Shown here: in pieces, positions 19,888 to 28,651 of the stretch
Layout of the letters: every line of letters starts with the position of its first letter
How positions within the stretch are numbered: position 1 is the stretch's first letter
From: Gordonia zhaorongruii
Lineage (GTDB): Bacteria > Actinomycetota > Actinomycetes > Mycobacteriales > Mycobacteriaceae
Assembly (NCBI RefSeq): GCF_007559005.1
Contig: NZ_CP041763.1
Coordinates: 2,140,463-2,204,462, forward strand
Length of the DNA stretch: 64,000 nt
Reading direction: 5' to 3'
The notes under the pieces: generated by a model
Database searches by the model: none
Told to the model about the DNA's origin: nothing
The model's input: only the letters and a program-made list of their open reading frames with translations
Made by a program: the position numbers and the translations under genes

Positions 19888-20787
19888 TCAGCCCAGCTTC
19901 AGTTCGCGGATCGCGGTCTTCACATCCGGGCGGTGCTTGAGGACGACGCCGAGCGTGCGCGCGACGAGCGATTCGTCGAGACGTCCGCCCTTCATCGACT
20001 CCTCTCCCGTGGTCATCGCCAGCAGAGTGTTGCCCCAGTCGATGGTCTCGGCCACCGACGGCTTCTTCTTGATGTCCAACTCGCGCAGCACTCCGACGAT
20101 CCGCACGAGTTCGTTCGCGACCCGCTCCGGAAGCTCGGGTACCCGCGACGACAGGATCTCGCGTTCGAGCGCCGCATCCGGAAAGTCGATGTACAGGTAC
20201 AGGCACCGGCGCTTGAGCGCCTCGGAGAGCTCCCGGTTCGCGTTCGAGGTGAGCAGCACGATCGGACGGCGCTGGGCCGCAACGGTGCCCATCTCGGGAA
20301 TGGTCACCGCGAAGTCGCTCAGGATCTCCAGTAGCAGCCCCTCCATGTCGACGTCGGCCTTGTCGATCTCGTCGATCAGCAGCACCGTCGGCTCAGTTCG
20401 GGAGATCGCGGTCAGCAGCGGGCGGGCGAGAAGGAACTCCGCGGAGAAGATGTCGTTCTTCGTCGCGTCCCAATCACGCTGACCCGCAGCCTGGATGGCG
20501 AGGATCTGCTTGGCGTGATTCCACTCGTAGAGCGCCCGTGCCTCGTCGATCCCCTCGTAGCACTGGAGCCGGATGAGCTCCGAACCCGTCGCCTGAGCTA
20601 TGGCCCGTGCGAGTTCGGTCTTGCCGACACCGGCCGGGCCCTCCACCAGCATCGGTTTGCCGAGACGGTCGGCCAGGAACGCGGTGGTCGCGGTCGCGTT
20701 GTCCGCGAGATACCCGGTGCCGCGCAGACGCTGCGCGACGTCGGCCGTGTCGGTGAAGGCGGGAACGATCGAATCGGCCGCGCTCAC
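19888..20787 (-). CDS. MoxR-family AAA+ ATPase
   Basis: ATPase of 299 residues. Walker A GPAGVGKT at 50-57, Walker B LLIDEID at 136-142, sensor [18 protein letters not shown] and the lid region follow. GTG start at 20787 overlaps the proA stop (GTGA); a longer reading into proA adds 12 residues and is unlikely. Works with the VWA protein encoded just downstream. Segment [18 protein letters not shown] is typical of the CoxD/MoxR branch. Confidence 0.9.
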   Translation of the reverse strand: MSAADSIVPAFTDTADVAQRLRGTGYLADNATATTAFLADRLGKPMLVEGPAGVGKTELARAIAQATGSELIRLQCYEGIDEARALYEWNHAKQILAIQAAGQRDWDATKNDIFSAEFLLARPLLTAISRTEPTVLLIDEIDKADVDMEGLLLEILSDFAVTIPEMGTVAAQRRPIVLLTSNANRELSEALKRRCLYLYIDFPDAALEREILSSRVPELPERVANELVRIVGVLRELDIKKKPSVAETIDWGNTLLAMTTGEESMKGGRLDESLVARTLGVVLKHRPDVKTAIRELKLG

Positions 20788-22070
20788 TGGGTGCGCACCT
20801 GTCCGTCGCCCCAGACGAGCCACTTGGTGGACGTGAGTTCGGTGAGACCCATCGGGCCGCGGGCGTGCAGCTTCTGTGTGGATATGCCGATCTCCGCGCC
20901 GAACCCGAACTGCTCGCCGTCGGTGAACGCGGTGGAGGCGTTCACCATCACGGCGGCGGCGTCGACGCGGGTGGTGAACTCGTTCGCCGCGGCGAGCGAT
21001 CGCGTGACGATGGCCTCGGTGTGCCCGGTGCCGTACTCGACGATGTGGTCGATGGCGGCGTCGAGGCCGTCGACGGTCTTCATCGCCACGTCGAGCGACA
21101 GGTACTCGCGGCGCCAGTCGTCCTCGGTGGCCGGCTCCATCCCCGGCTCGTCACCGTGGATGACGACGCCCTGCGCCTGCAGTGCGGACATGATGGGCGC
21201 CAGCGCCTGCTCGGAGATCGCTGCGTCGACGAGGACGGTCTCGACCGTGTTGCACACGCTGGGCCGCCTCGTCTTCGAGTTCAGAACGACGCGGGTCGCG
21301 ATGTCGACATCGGCATCGGCGTGCACGTAGACGTGGCAGTTTCCGGTGCCGGTCTCGATGGTCGGGACGGTCGCGTTCGCCACGACCGCGGAGATCAGTC
21401 CGGCTCCGCCGCGCGGGATCACCACGTCGACCAGTCCACGCGCCTGGATCAGCGCGGTGACGCTCTCCCGGCTCTCACTCGGCAACAGGGCCACGGCATC
21501 GGGGCTGACCCGATGCTCCGACAGCACGGCGCGCAGCACCTCGACGAGCGCAGCATTGGAACTGGCCGCAGACGACGAGCCGCGCAGCAGCACCGCGTTA
21601 CCCGACTTGAAGGCGATCCCGAAGCCATCGACCGTCACGTTGGGGCGCGCCTCGTAGACGAATCCGACCACGCCGAGCGCAACGCGAACCTGACGCAGGT
21701 CCAGACCGTTCGGCAGCGTCTTGCCGGAGACCACCTGGCCGATCGGATCCGGCAGGGCCGCCACCTGGCGGAGTCCGCCGGTGATGCCCGCGACCCGTTC
21801 GGGCGTCAGACGGAGCCGGTCGACGAGCGAAGCCTCTGTTCCTGCCGCCTCGGCGCGTTCGACGTCCTCGGCATTGGCCGCGAGGATCGTCTCGGCGGCC
21901 TCGTCGATCGCGGTGGCCGCAGCGAGCAGGACGGCGTCCTTCTGGGCGGTGGTGAGGCTGGTGAGGCTGCGCGCGGCGAGTTTGGCAGCCTTCGCCAGGT
22001 CGGTGACGACTGTCGTTATGCCCGCCGCTGTGCTGTCTGCAGCGGCGTCGGTGGTGGTCGGTGCGCTCAT
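20784..22070 (-). CDS. proA: Gamma-glutamyl phosphate reductase
   Basis: Second step of proline synthesis: NADPH reduction of gamma-glutamyl phosphate to glutamate semialdehyde. 428 residues with the catalytic Cys273 in [15 protein letters not shown], the [20 protein letters not shown] block and the Rossmann glycine region. ATG start at 22070. First gene of the run proA-moxR-VWA-nadD. In mycobacteria proA also lies near nadD. proB is not in the window. Confidence 0.97.
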   Translation of the reverse strand: MSAPTTTDAAADSTAAGITTVVTDLAKAAKLAARSLTSLTTAQKDAVLLAAATAIDEAAETILAANAEDVERAEAAGTEASLVDRLRLTPERVAGITGGLRQVAALPDPIGQVVSGKTLPNGLDLRQVRVALGVVGFVYEARPNVTVDGFGIAFKSGNAVLLRGSSSAASSNAALVEVLRAVLSEHRVSPDAVALLPSESRESVTALIQARGLVDVVIPRGGAGLISAVVANATVPTIETGTGNCHVYVHADADVDIATRVVLNSKTRRPSVCNTVETVLVDAAISEQALAPIMSALQAQGVVIHGDEPGMEPATEDDWRREYLSLDVAMKTVDGLDAAIDHIVEYGTGHTEAIVTRSLAAANEFTTRVDAAAVMVNASTAFTDGEQFGFGAEIGISTQKLHARGPMGLTELTSTKWLVWGDGQVRTQ

Positions 22071-22146
22071 GCACCCAGGTTAGCGCTCGGGGCGGCGGTA
22101 CCCGCTACGCCCTTCCAGTCCCGGCCGGTTCCGCTCCGCAGCTCGT

Positions 22147-22212
22147 TCCCGCGGCAGGTACTGCCTCACGCGGCCTTCGCAAGCGCCGCGTGACGCGGTA
22201 GCTGCCGCGGGA
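22147..22212 (-). terminator. Long hairpin downstream of the two-component operon
   Basis: 28-bp inverted repeat (22147-22174 with 22185-22212), 25 of 28 pairs matched, 10-nt loop. It lies between the response-regulator gene and proA, both on the minus strand, and would end the regulator transcript. No T-tract, so it may also be a small repeat element. Nothing else is visible in the 244-bp gap. Confidence 0.6.
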
Positions 22213-22314
22213 GCGGCAAGACCCAACGCGGCACTCGATCTGGTCAGCGGTGCGACAGCGGATCGGCCGCACATGGCAATACGGCGGCATCCGGCGCACA
22301 GGCTCGGCGTTCGG

Positions 22315-22974
22315 TCAGCCGAGCCGGTATCCCATTCCCCGCACCGTGCCGATGGCGTCCGCGCCGATCTTCTTGCGCAGGGCGCGGACGTACACATCGA
22401 CGATGTTGGACCCGGGGTCGAAGTCGTATCCCCACACGTGCGACAGGATCTGCTCACGCGCCAGCACCTGGTCGGGGTGCCGGAGGAAGAGTTCGAGGAG
22501 CAAGAACTCACGCGCGGTGAGGTCGACGGTCCGGTCCCGTACCGTGGCGCGCCGGGTCCGCAGGTCCAGCGACACCGTCCCGTCGGTGAGCACGCTCACC
22601 TCGGGGACCGCTTCACCGGCCCGCAGCCGCAGGCGCACGCGAGCCAGAAGCTCCTCGAACCGGAACGGCTTGGTCATGTAGTCGTCGGCACCGCCCTCGA
22701 GGCCGGCCACCGTGTCGGTGACGGTGTCCCGCGCCGTCAGGATGACGACCGGGGTCGACACCTTCTCAGCGCGCAGACTGCGCAGCACCTCGAACCCGTC
22801 TCGGCCCGGCAAGCCGATGTCGAGCACCACGAGATCGAACCCGCCCTGACGGACCAGTTCCAGTGCGGAGTCGCCGTCCCCGACGGATGTGGTCACGAAT
22901 CCGTTCGCGCGCAATCCCTTCTCGATGAACGACGCGATCCGTTCCTCGTCCTCGGCGATCAGAATGCGATTCAC
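22315..22974 (-). CDS. OmpR-family response regulator
   Basis: DNA-binding regulator of 219 residues. Receiver domain with acidic pocket (Glu8/Asp9), phospho-acceptor Asp52 in LVVLDIGLPGRDG, Thr80 and Lys102 (YMTKPF); winged helix at about 125-219 with the OmpR signature REFLLLELFLRHPDQVLARE and GTVRGMGYRL. GTG start overlaps the kinase stop (GTGA), so regulator follows kinase in one transcript. Probable target sites are the GGATGAA repeats upstream of the operon (24936-24971), by inference only. Confidence 0.93.
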   Translation of the reverse strand: MNRILIAEDEERIASFIEKGLRANGFVTTSVGDGDSALELVRQGGFDLVVLDIGLPGRDGFEVLRSLRAEKVSTPVVILTARDTVTDTVAGLEGGADDYMTKPFRFEELLARVRLRLRAGEAVPEVSVLTDGTVSLDLRTRRATVRDRTVDLTAREFLLLELFLRHPDQVLAREQILSHVWGYDFDPGSNIVDVYVRALRKKIGADAIGTVRGMGYRLG

Positions 22975-24479
22975 GAAGTGGTCCTCTCCAATGGTGCTGC
23001 GGCGGGAAGCTCCACGCCGAAAGTGGCGCCCTCACCCGACACGGACGTCAGCTTCACCTCACCGCGATGAGCCTGCGCGATCGCACTCACGATCGCCAGA
23101 CCGAGTCCCGCCCCGGCTCGGTATCCGGTGGTCTCACGTGGGCGGGACCCGCGGTGGAAACGCGCGAAGATCGTCTTCTGGTCGGCCGGACTCACGCCCG
23201 GACCGGTGTCGGTGACCCAGAACGACACCGACGGGCGCCCGCTCGGATCGTCGTGCAGCGCTGATCCCAGCCGGATCTCGTCACCGGGTCCGGTGTGCCC
23301 GACCGCATTGTGCGCCAACGCCACCATCGCCTGTGTGACACGCTGCGGATCGACCTCGGCCGTCCCCTCACCGACCGAATCGAGCAGCCAGCGACGATCT
23401 CCGAGTGCCCGCACCTTGGAATGGATGTCGACGGTCAGTTCGGGGACCGACACCTCCTGCGGCACGACGAAGTCGGGCCGCTCCGCTTTGGCGAGTAGCA
23501 GCAGGTCTTCGACCAGGCGACTCATCCGGTCGAGTTCCTCCGTGACCAGACGCATGACGTCCACCCGCTCCTGCGGATCATCGCCCATCAACTCGAGATG
23601 GCCGCGGATGATGGTGATCGGCGTGCGGAGTTCATGACTGGCGTCGTCGAGGAAGTCGCGCTGCGACTGGAAGGCGAGCGATAGCCGGTCGAGCATCGCG
23701 TTGAACTGCTCAGCCAACGCGGACACGTCGTCGCGGCCGGTCACCGCGATCCGCCGAGTCAGGTCGGTCTCGTTGATCTCCGCAGCGGCGTTGCGCACCA
23801 GCCTGATCGGCGCCAGGATCCGGCCCGATACCAGGTACGCGCCCACCCCGGCTAGGAGCAGACCGACCACGCTCACCATCGTCAATGTGCGCATGGTCGT
23901 CACGACCTCGGCGCGGTCCCGGTCGATGGCGAATCCGACGATGAAGGTCCCCGGGTTCATCCCGGCCTCGGGAGGAGTGACCGAGACCTTCCGCCATCGG
24001 AGTTCACCGTCCTCGGTGTGCAACGAGCCGCTCGCCGACTGGTCTGCGACGACCTCCCTGACTCGATCCGGCCGGGACGCGAACGGATACGGCTCACCGC
24101 GATTCTGCCGGACGATACTGCCGTCGGGCAGTACCCCGACGACCACTTCGTCGTCATCGGGGTACTGGCGATGCAGATGACTGTCGAGGATCTCCGCGAC
24201 GTTGCTGTACGGCAGGTGCGTGGACCGGTTCACACCGACCGCGGCCACCCCGACGAACTCCTCGATCTCCTGCACCAACGCCTGGCCGACTTCCTCGTCC
24301 ACCTCGTTGTGGAGCTCCTGCCTGGTGGCGAGATTGACCACGAGCAGGACCCCGAACATCAGCAGCATGACCCAGCCGATGATGAGCAGTCGAGCGGGGA
24401 TCCGCCTGCGCGCAACCCCAGCGGACTCATCACCGGCGAGTGACGGGTTCGCGTGCGACGCTGCGGAGTCAGTCGTCAT
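22971..24479 (-). CDS. Membrane sensor histidine kinase
   Basis: Kinase of 502 residues from ATG 24479. First span about 30-51, an extracytoplasmic sensor region of about 147 residues (52-198), second span about 199-219, HAMP at about 220-272, phospho-His282 in DASHELRTPITI, then N, G1 (TDTGPGV) and G2 (GAGLGLAIV) boxes. An in-frame upstream extension reads the acidic gene in the wrong frame and was discarded. The start overlaps the end of the acidic-protein gene by 11 nt. Signal unknown. Confidence 0.92.
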   Translation of the reverse strand: MTTDSAASHANPSLAGDESAGVARRRIPARLLIIGWVMLLMFGVLLVVNLATRQELHNEVDEEVGQALVQEIEEFVGVAAVGVNRSTHLPYSNVAEILDSHLHRQYPDDDEVVVGVLPDGSIVRQNRGEPYPFASRPDRVREVVADQSASGSLHTEDGELRWRKVSVTPPEAGMNPGTFIVGFAIDRDRAEVVTTMRTLTMVSVVGLLLAGVGAYLVSGRILAPIRLVRNAAAEINETDLTRRIAVTGRDDVSALAEQFNAMLDRLSLAFQSQRDFLDDASHELRTPITIIRGHLELMGDDPQERVDVMRLVTEELDRMSRLVEDLLLLAKAERPDFVVPQEVSVPELTVDIHSKVRALGDRRWLLDSVGEGTAEVDPQRVTQAMVALAHNAVGHTGPGDEIRLGSALHDDPSGRPSVSFWVTDTGPGVSPADQKTIFARFHRGSRPRETTGYRAGAGLGLAIVSAIAQAHRGEVKLTSVSGEGATFGVELPAAAPLERTTS

Positions 24480-24906
24480 CGTCGCTGTCGCCCCCGTGAT
24501 CGTCGTCCCCGTCGTCGTCATCATCGTCATCATCGTCGCCGTAATCATCCCAGTCGTCGTCGCCGAACTGCGGACTCTGACCCGATCCGGGTGGCACGAC
24601 CTCGACTCGCGGTTGCAGGGGCGCCTGCGTCGCATCCGGTGCCGGTGCCTGTCGGGGTTTCGGCTCCGGACCATTCGGCACCGGACTGTTCGGTCCTGGA
24701 CTATTCGGCACTGGACTATTCGGCACTGGCGAGCGGTCGTCGACATCGTCGTCCTTCGACGCCGATTCGCCGATCCGGACGTACGCCGGGGGATCTCCGA
24801 CCGGATCGGACGTTCCGACCAGGAAGTAGGCGATCCCCAGTGCGCCGACTACGACACCCATGACGGCCATTCCGATGATTCCAGCTCCACGCATTGCAGG
24901 TTTCAT
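24469..24906 (-). CDS. Membrane-anchored acidic Pro-rich repeat protein, first gene of the two-component operon
   Basis: Protein of 145 residues with no family I recognise. One membrane helix at about 8-31 (GIIGMAVMGVVVGALGIAYF), a linker, repeats of PNSPVPNSPGPNSPVPN at about 62-78, a Pro/Ala/Gln segment, and an extremely acidic C-terminus (about 116-145, over 20 Asp). The N-terminus MKPAMRGAG is basic, so the acidic tail is predicted outside the cell. It overlaps the kinase start by 11 nt, implying coupled translation. A tail like this could bind cations or cell wall and modulate the sensor; that is inference. The tail is encoded by a GAY trinucleotide tract. Confidence 0.75.
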   Translation of the reverse strand: MKPAMRGAGIIGMAVMGVVVGALGIAYFLVGTSDPVGDPPAYVRIGESASKDDDVDDRSPVPNSPVPNSPGPNSPVPNGPEPKPRQAPAPDATQAPLQPRVEVVPPGSGQSPQFGDDDWDDYGDDDDDDDDDGDDDHGGDSDDDD

Positions 24907-24935
24907 GCCGTTGACGCTGCCCCCGGCTTCTGAGG

Positions 24936-24971
24936 CCTGGATGAAACCTGGATGAAGACATCTTCATCCAG
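24936..24971. promoter_or_regulatory. Tandem and inverted GGATGAA repeats upstream of the two-component operon
   Basis: Two adjacent 11-bp direct repeats (CCTGGATGAAA at 24936-24946 and CCTGGATGAAG at 24947-24957). The second also forms the left arm of a perfect 11-bp inverted repeat (24948-24958 with 24961-24971, 2-nt spacer). An 11-bp period fits binding of an OmpR-type dimer on one DNA face. The cluster lies 30-65 bp upstream of the acidic-protein start and about 100 bp before the transporter start, so it may control both. Confidence 0.6.
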
Positions 24972-25018
24972 ATGTGTTCCACCAGTTCACGCCGACGATC
25001 GGCGGCGCAGGCGCCGAA

Positions 25019-25033
25019 GATGAAGGTTTCATC
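25019..25033. promoter_or_regulatory. GATGAA-GGT-TTCATC inverted repeat upstream of the transporter
   Basis: Short inverted repeat (6-bp arms, 3-nt spacer) using the same GATGAA half-site as the cluster at 24936-24971, 39 bp before the SLC13 start. Likely another regulator site. Confidence 0.45.
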
Positions 25034-25071
25034 ATCCCGTTCTCACGGGCGACTCATCACCGGGACGAAAC

Positions 25072-26607
25072 GTGGTGTTCATGCAGGAACAGCTCACCGT
25101 CCCTTCCGTGGCACAGACACTTCCCCCGTGGCAGGAGGCACCGGCCCGCGTCGAGTCGCGCCGGTCCGTCGCGTGGGGCCCGAACGGGCTGCACAAGCCT
25201 TCGACGACGAGGCTCGCGGCGCTGTGCGGTGTCGGAGGTCTCGCCGTCCTCGTGCTGGCGCTCCCCGGCGGGCCGGACGGACCGGCGCGCATCTCGCTGG
25301 TCGTGTTCATCCTCGCTGTCGCACTGTGGGCGGGCACCCGGATCGATGACACCTACGTGGCCCTCGGCGCCGCACTCGCATTGGTGGCGACCGGTGTGGT
25401 CGGCAGCGAGGCGCTCTTCTCCACTCTCGGGTCGGAGACCATCTGGCTCCTGGTCGCGGCGTTCGTCCTCTCCGCGGGTGTCTCGGCCACCGGACTGACC
25501 GGCAGATTCGCCGCTCTCCTGATGACCCGCGCCACATCGGTCCGCCAACTGGCGCACCTCGTCACCGTATCGCTGCTGGTCACCGCCTTCGCGGTGCCGT
25601 CGACCTCCGGTCGCGCGGCCCTCACCCTCCCGATCTTCACCGCGCTCGCCGGCGTGATCGCCGAACGCCGGAGGGTCGTCAAGGCCTTCTCCGTGCTGTT
25701 CCCGACGGTCATCCTGCTGACCGCCGTCGCCACCCTCATCGGCGCGGGCGCGCATCTGGTGACCAACGAGGTTCTCGCGGCGACCACCGGTGACCAGATC
25801 AGCTTCGCGCGATGGCTCCTACTCGGCATCCCGCTCGCCGCGCTGTCCGCACATACTGCAACTGAGCTCGTGCTCGCTCTGTTCACGACGGCGACCGACC
25901 GTTCGGAGCCGCTGCGCATCAGTGCCGCCGACCTCGCAGCCGGCGTCTCGACGCCGTTGGCCGGCCCCCTGACCCGGAGCGAGACCCGGGCTCTGGTGAT
26001 TCTCGGCGCAGTCGCTCTCGGCTGGTGCACCGCAGGGCTGCACGGCGCTCACCCCGCGCTCATCGCGCTCGCCGGCGCGCTGGTGATCACCAGCCCCCGC
26101 GTGGGCACCACCACGATGAGCGCCGGTCTGCGCACAGTGCCCTGGTCGCTCCTGGTCTTCATGGCTGCGACCGCGACGCTGAGCGCGGCGCTCGCCGCCT
26201 CGGGGGCCGCTCAATGGCTCGCCGGCGGGATGTTCGGAGCCGTCGCCACTGCGCCCGTGTGGGCCGTCGTGCTCACCGTGGTCTCGATCAGCGTCGCCGC
26301 GCATCTCCTCATCCAGTCCCGGACCGCGCGTTCTTCGGTCCTCGTGCCCTTGGTGATACCGGTCGCACTGGCTGCCGGCCTCAATCCAGTCGCCCTGGCA
26401 TTCGCGTCCACCGCCGCTGCCGGTTTCTGCCACACGCTCACCTCGTCTGCGAAACCGGTCGCGATGTTCTCCGACGTCGCGGGCATCCCCACCTACGACA
26501 GTGCGGACCTGCTGCGCTTGAGCGCCCGGCTCGCTCCGATGACCGTGCTGCTCGTGGTCGTCTGTGCGCTCTGGCTCTGGCCGCACCTCGGCCTACCCCT
26601 CTCCTGA
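25072..26607 (+). CDS. SLC13/DASS-family anion transporter
   Basis: Membrane transporter of 511 residues with about 11-12 hydrophobic segments. The conserved first half FAVPSTSGRAALTLPIFTAL contains the SNT-like substrate and sodium motif (here STSGRA), and the matching motif in the second half is FCHTLTSSAKPVAMF. Substrates of the family are di- and tricarboxylates, sulfate or related anions. GTG at 25072 has GGGA upstream; ATG 25081 is the alternative. It is divergent from the two-component operon and 39 nt before a glycerate kinase gene, which suggests a C3/C4 hydroxyacid as substrate (inference). Confidence 0.85.
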   Translation: MVFMQEQLTVPSVAQTLPPWQEAPARVESRRSVAWGPNGLHKPSTTRLAALCGVGGLAVLVLALPGGPDGPARISLVVFILAVALWAGTRIDDTYVALGAALALVATGVVGSEALFSTLGSETIWLLVAAFVLSAGVSATGLTGRFAALLMTRATSVRQLAHLVTVSLLVTAFAVPSTSGRAALTLPIFTALAGVIAERRRVVKAFSVLFPTVILLTAVATLIGAGAHLVTNEVLAATTGDQISFARWLLLGIPLAALSAHTATELVLALFTTATDRSEPLRISAADLAAGVSTPLAGPLTRSETRALVILGAVALGWCTAGLHGAHPALIALAGALVITSPRVGTTTMSAGLRTVPWSLLVFMAATATLSAALAASGAAQWLAGGMFGAVATAPVWAVVLTVVSISVAAHLLIQSRTARSSVLVPLVIPVALAAGLNPVALAFASTAAAGFCHTLTSSAKPVAMFSDVAGIPTYDSADLLRLSARLAPMTVLLVVVCALWLWPHLGLPLS

Positions 26608-26646
26608 CCCGTCCACCGACCGCCCTGCTCAACCTGGAGGTACCAG

Positions 26647-27804
26647 ATGTCCATCCGTCGAATAGTCGTCGCTCCCAGCGGATTCAAGGAGAGCCTGTCC
26701 GCACCGCAGACTGCCGCCGCAATCGCGGCGGGCATCCGTCGGGTCCTTCCACGGACCGCCGTCGACACCCTGCCACTGGTCGACGGAGGAGAAGGGTCCG
26801 CGGTCGCGCTCGCCGAGGCGACCGGAGGCAGCGTGCGAGCCGTACGCGTCATCGGCCCCGTCGGAGACGAGGTCGACTCGCATTTCGCCCTGCTCGGAAC
26901 ACCCGGCGCCACGACCGCCGTGATCGAGATGGCGGCTGCCGCCGGCCTGTCCCTGGTACCCCGTGACATGCGCGATCCCGGCGCGACCACCAGCTACGGC
27001 GTCGGGCAGTTGATCACGGCCGCACTGGATGCCGGGGCCGAGCGCATTCTCGTGGGGTGCGGCGACTCCGGCATCTGCGACGGCGGTGCCGGCGCCCTGC
27101 AGGCACTCGGCGCACGGATCACCGACGTGATGGGCGAGCCGGTCGGCTGGGGTGGCGCGGCACTCGCCGAAGTCGAATCGCTCGACCTCACCGACCTCGA
27201 CCCGCGGATCGCCGACGTCGAGATCCGCGTCGCAGTGAACCCGCACAACGTCCTCTGTGGCGAACGAGGCGTCGCACGGGTATTCGGCCCGCAGAAGGGC
27301 GCTACCGCATCGCAGGTCGAGATCCTGTCGTCCGCGATGACGAGGTGGGCCAAGATCCTCGAACGCGACCGACACGTCGATCTGCGGACGGCCGCAGGGT
27401 CGGGAGCCTCGGGAGGACTCGGCGCGGGGCTCGCGGCCGGATTGGGCGCCAAGCTGCTCCCTCGGTTCGACGTGATGTTCGATCACGTCGACCTCGACTC
27501 GGCCATCGCGGACGCCGACCTCGTGCTCACCGCGGAGGGCGCCATCGATATGCAGACGCCGCGCGGCAAGATTCCCGCCGAGGTCGCGCGGATCGCCGCC
27601 CAGCACGGCAAGCCGGTGGTCGCTCTCGCCGGAACCATCGGCGACGGCGCTCACCTCAACTACGATGCCGGGATCGCGGCCATCGCCTCGATCATGCCGG
27701 CGCCCCTGTCGCTGGACGACGCCATGCGCGGAGCGACGGACTACCTGACCGACGCCACTGAACGCATGCTTCGGCTGCTCCTCGTCGGCGCGAACCTGGG
27801 ATGA
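26647..27804 (+). CDS. Glycerate kinase (GarK/GlxK type)
   Basis: Phosphorylates D-glycerate to a phosphoglycerate, 385 residues. Family motifs: PSGFKESLSAPQTAAAIAAG at the start, PLVDGGEGSAVAL, GCGDSGICDGGAGALQALGA, FGPQKGAT, and DLVLTAEGAIDMQTPRGKIP. ATG at 26647 with GGAGG 8 nt upstream. Directly behind the SLC13 gene, presumably cotranscribed, feeding imported or glyoxylate-derived glycerate into glycolysis. Whether the product is 2- or 3-phosphoglycerate depends on the subclass; GarK-type enzymes give 2-phosphoglycerate. Confidence 0.93.
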   Translation: MSIRRIVVAPSGFKESLSAPQTAAAIAAGIRRVLPRTAVDTLPLVDGGEGSAVALAEATGGSVRAVRVIGPVGDEVDSHFALLGTPGATTAVIEMAAAAGLSLVPRDMRDPGATTSYGVGQLITAALDAGAERILVGCGDSGICDGGAGALQALGARITDVMGEPVGWGGAALAEVESLDLTDLDPRIADVEIRVAVNPHNVLCGERGVARVFGPQKGATASQVEILSSAMTRWAKILERDRHVDLRTAAGSGASGGLGAGLAAGLGAKLLPRFDVMFDHVDLDSAIADADLVLTAEGAIDMQTPRGKIPAEVARIAAQHGKPVVALAGTIGDGAHLNYDAGIAAIASIMPAPLSLDDAMRGATDYLTDATERMLRLLLVGANLG

Positions 27805-27830
27805 ATGGCGCAGGTCACGGACCGCCACCG

Positions 27831-28562
27831 TCAACATCGGGACAGCGCATCGGCCAGCACACCGCGAGACGGCGCGTCCACCGGGAGACCGTAGCGGTGC
27901 AGGACCAGCGCGAACTGGACTGCGTACTGGCAGTGGAAGTCGCGCAGCGGCGGCATCCAGCGCGCGGGTTCGGCGTCGGATTTCGCCTGGTTACTCGAAC
28001 CGTCGACGGCGACCAGATTCGACGGGTCGTTCGCAAACGCAATGCGCCGCAACGAAGTCCATGACCGGGCACCCATATCCCAGGCGTAGGACAGCGGGAC
28101 GATGTGGTCGATCTGGACCGCAGCGGACTTCCGGCCCCGCTCGAAGACGACGGGCCGCCCGGTGTACGGGCTGGTCATGGTTCCTGCGGCGACCGCACCC
28201 GGACACGACGCGATGGCCACCCGGCCGGACACCTCCACGTCCCGCGACAGGATGTCGTTACGCGTGTCGCAGCCGTTGCCCGCCCCGCGCGCATCGGAGC
28301 GATCCGTCCAGGCGGTGCCGAAGGAGTCTCGGTCGTACCCGGAGTCGTGCGGCGGTCGGCCGGCGATGACGGCCGTCTTCGCCAGTGCCGCCTGGGCGCT
28401 CGCGATCCGAGCGGCGGGCACCGTCCCGCGATCCTCGATCGGCCCGATGCCGACTGCGACACTCACCGCGATGCCTGCGAACCCGGCGACCCCAGCCCAC
28501 TGCCGGCCCGTCAGCCGGGCTGCGCCGGGACGGCGCCTCGCGTGCCGGTCTGCCCATCGCAT
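27831..28562 (-). CDS. Secreted or membrane-anchored HNH nuclease (DUF1524-like)
   Basis: Protein of 243 residues. A basic N-terminus and a hydrophobic segment at about 24-40 act as export signal or anchor; the nuclease core has DHIVPL at 152-157 followed by SYAWDMGA, and later FANDPSNLVAVDGSSNQAKSD, the HNH pattern with Asn. Cys98 and Cys120 could form a disulfide. ATG at 28562 with GGGGGAG before it; an upstream ATG adds 24 unlikely residues. It converges on the glycerate kinase gene. Probably degrades extracellular DNA; many actinobacteria carry homologues. Confidence 0.82.
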   Translation of the reverse strand: MRWADRHARRRPGAARLTGRQWAGVAGFAGIAVSVAVGIGPIEDRGTVPAARIASAQAALAKTAVIAGRPPHDSGYDRDSFGTAWTDRSDARGAGNGCDTRNDILSRDVEVSGRVAIASCPGAVAAGTMTSPYTGRPVVFERGRKSAAVQIDHIVPLSYAWDMGARSWTSLRRIAFANDPSNLVAVDGSSNQAKSDAEPARWMPPLRDFHCQYAVQFALVLHRYGLPVDAPSRGVLADALSRC

Positions 28563-28609
28563 GGCTCCCCCACTTCCGATCGCGTCCTCAATGATTGGAC
28601 GCTCGGAAC

Positions 28610-28637
28610 CGGGTGCCGGGTTCCCGGCCGGCACCCG
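28610..28637 (-). terminator. Hairpin after recG
   Basis: Perfect 10-bp stem (28610-28619 with 28628-28637), 8-nt loop, 15 nt downstream of the recG stop on the minus strand. Confidence 0.6.
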
Positions 28638-28651
28638 CTACCGACGCACGG

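Noticed and set aside
24480..24746. N-terminal extension of the histidine kinase (about 89 residues)
   Set aside because: It is the acidic-protein gene read in another frame; Arg/Thr/Met-rich and without homology features.
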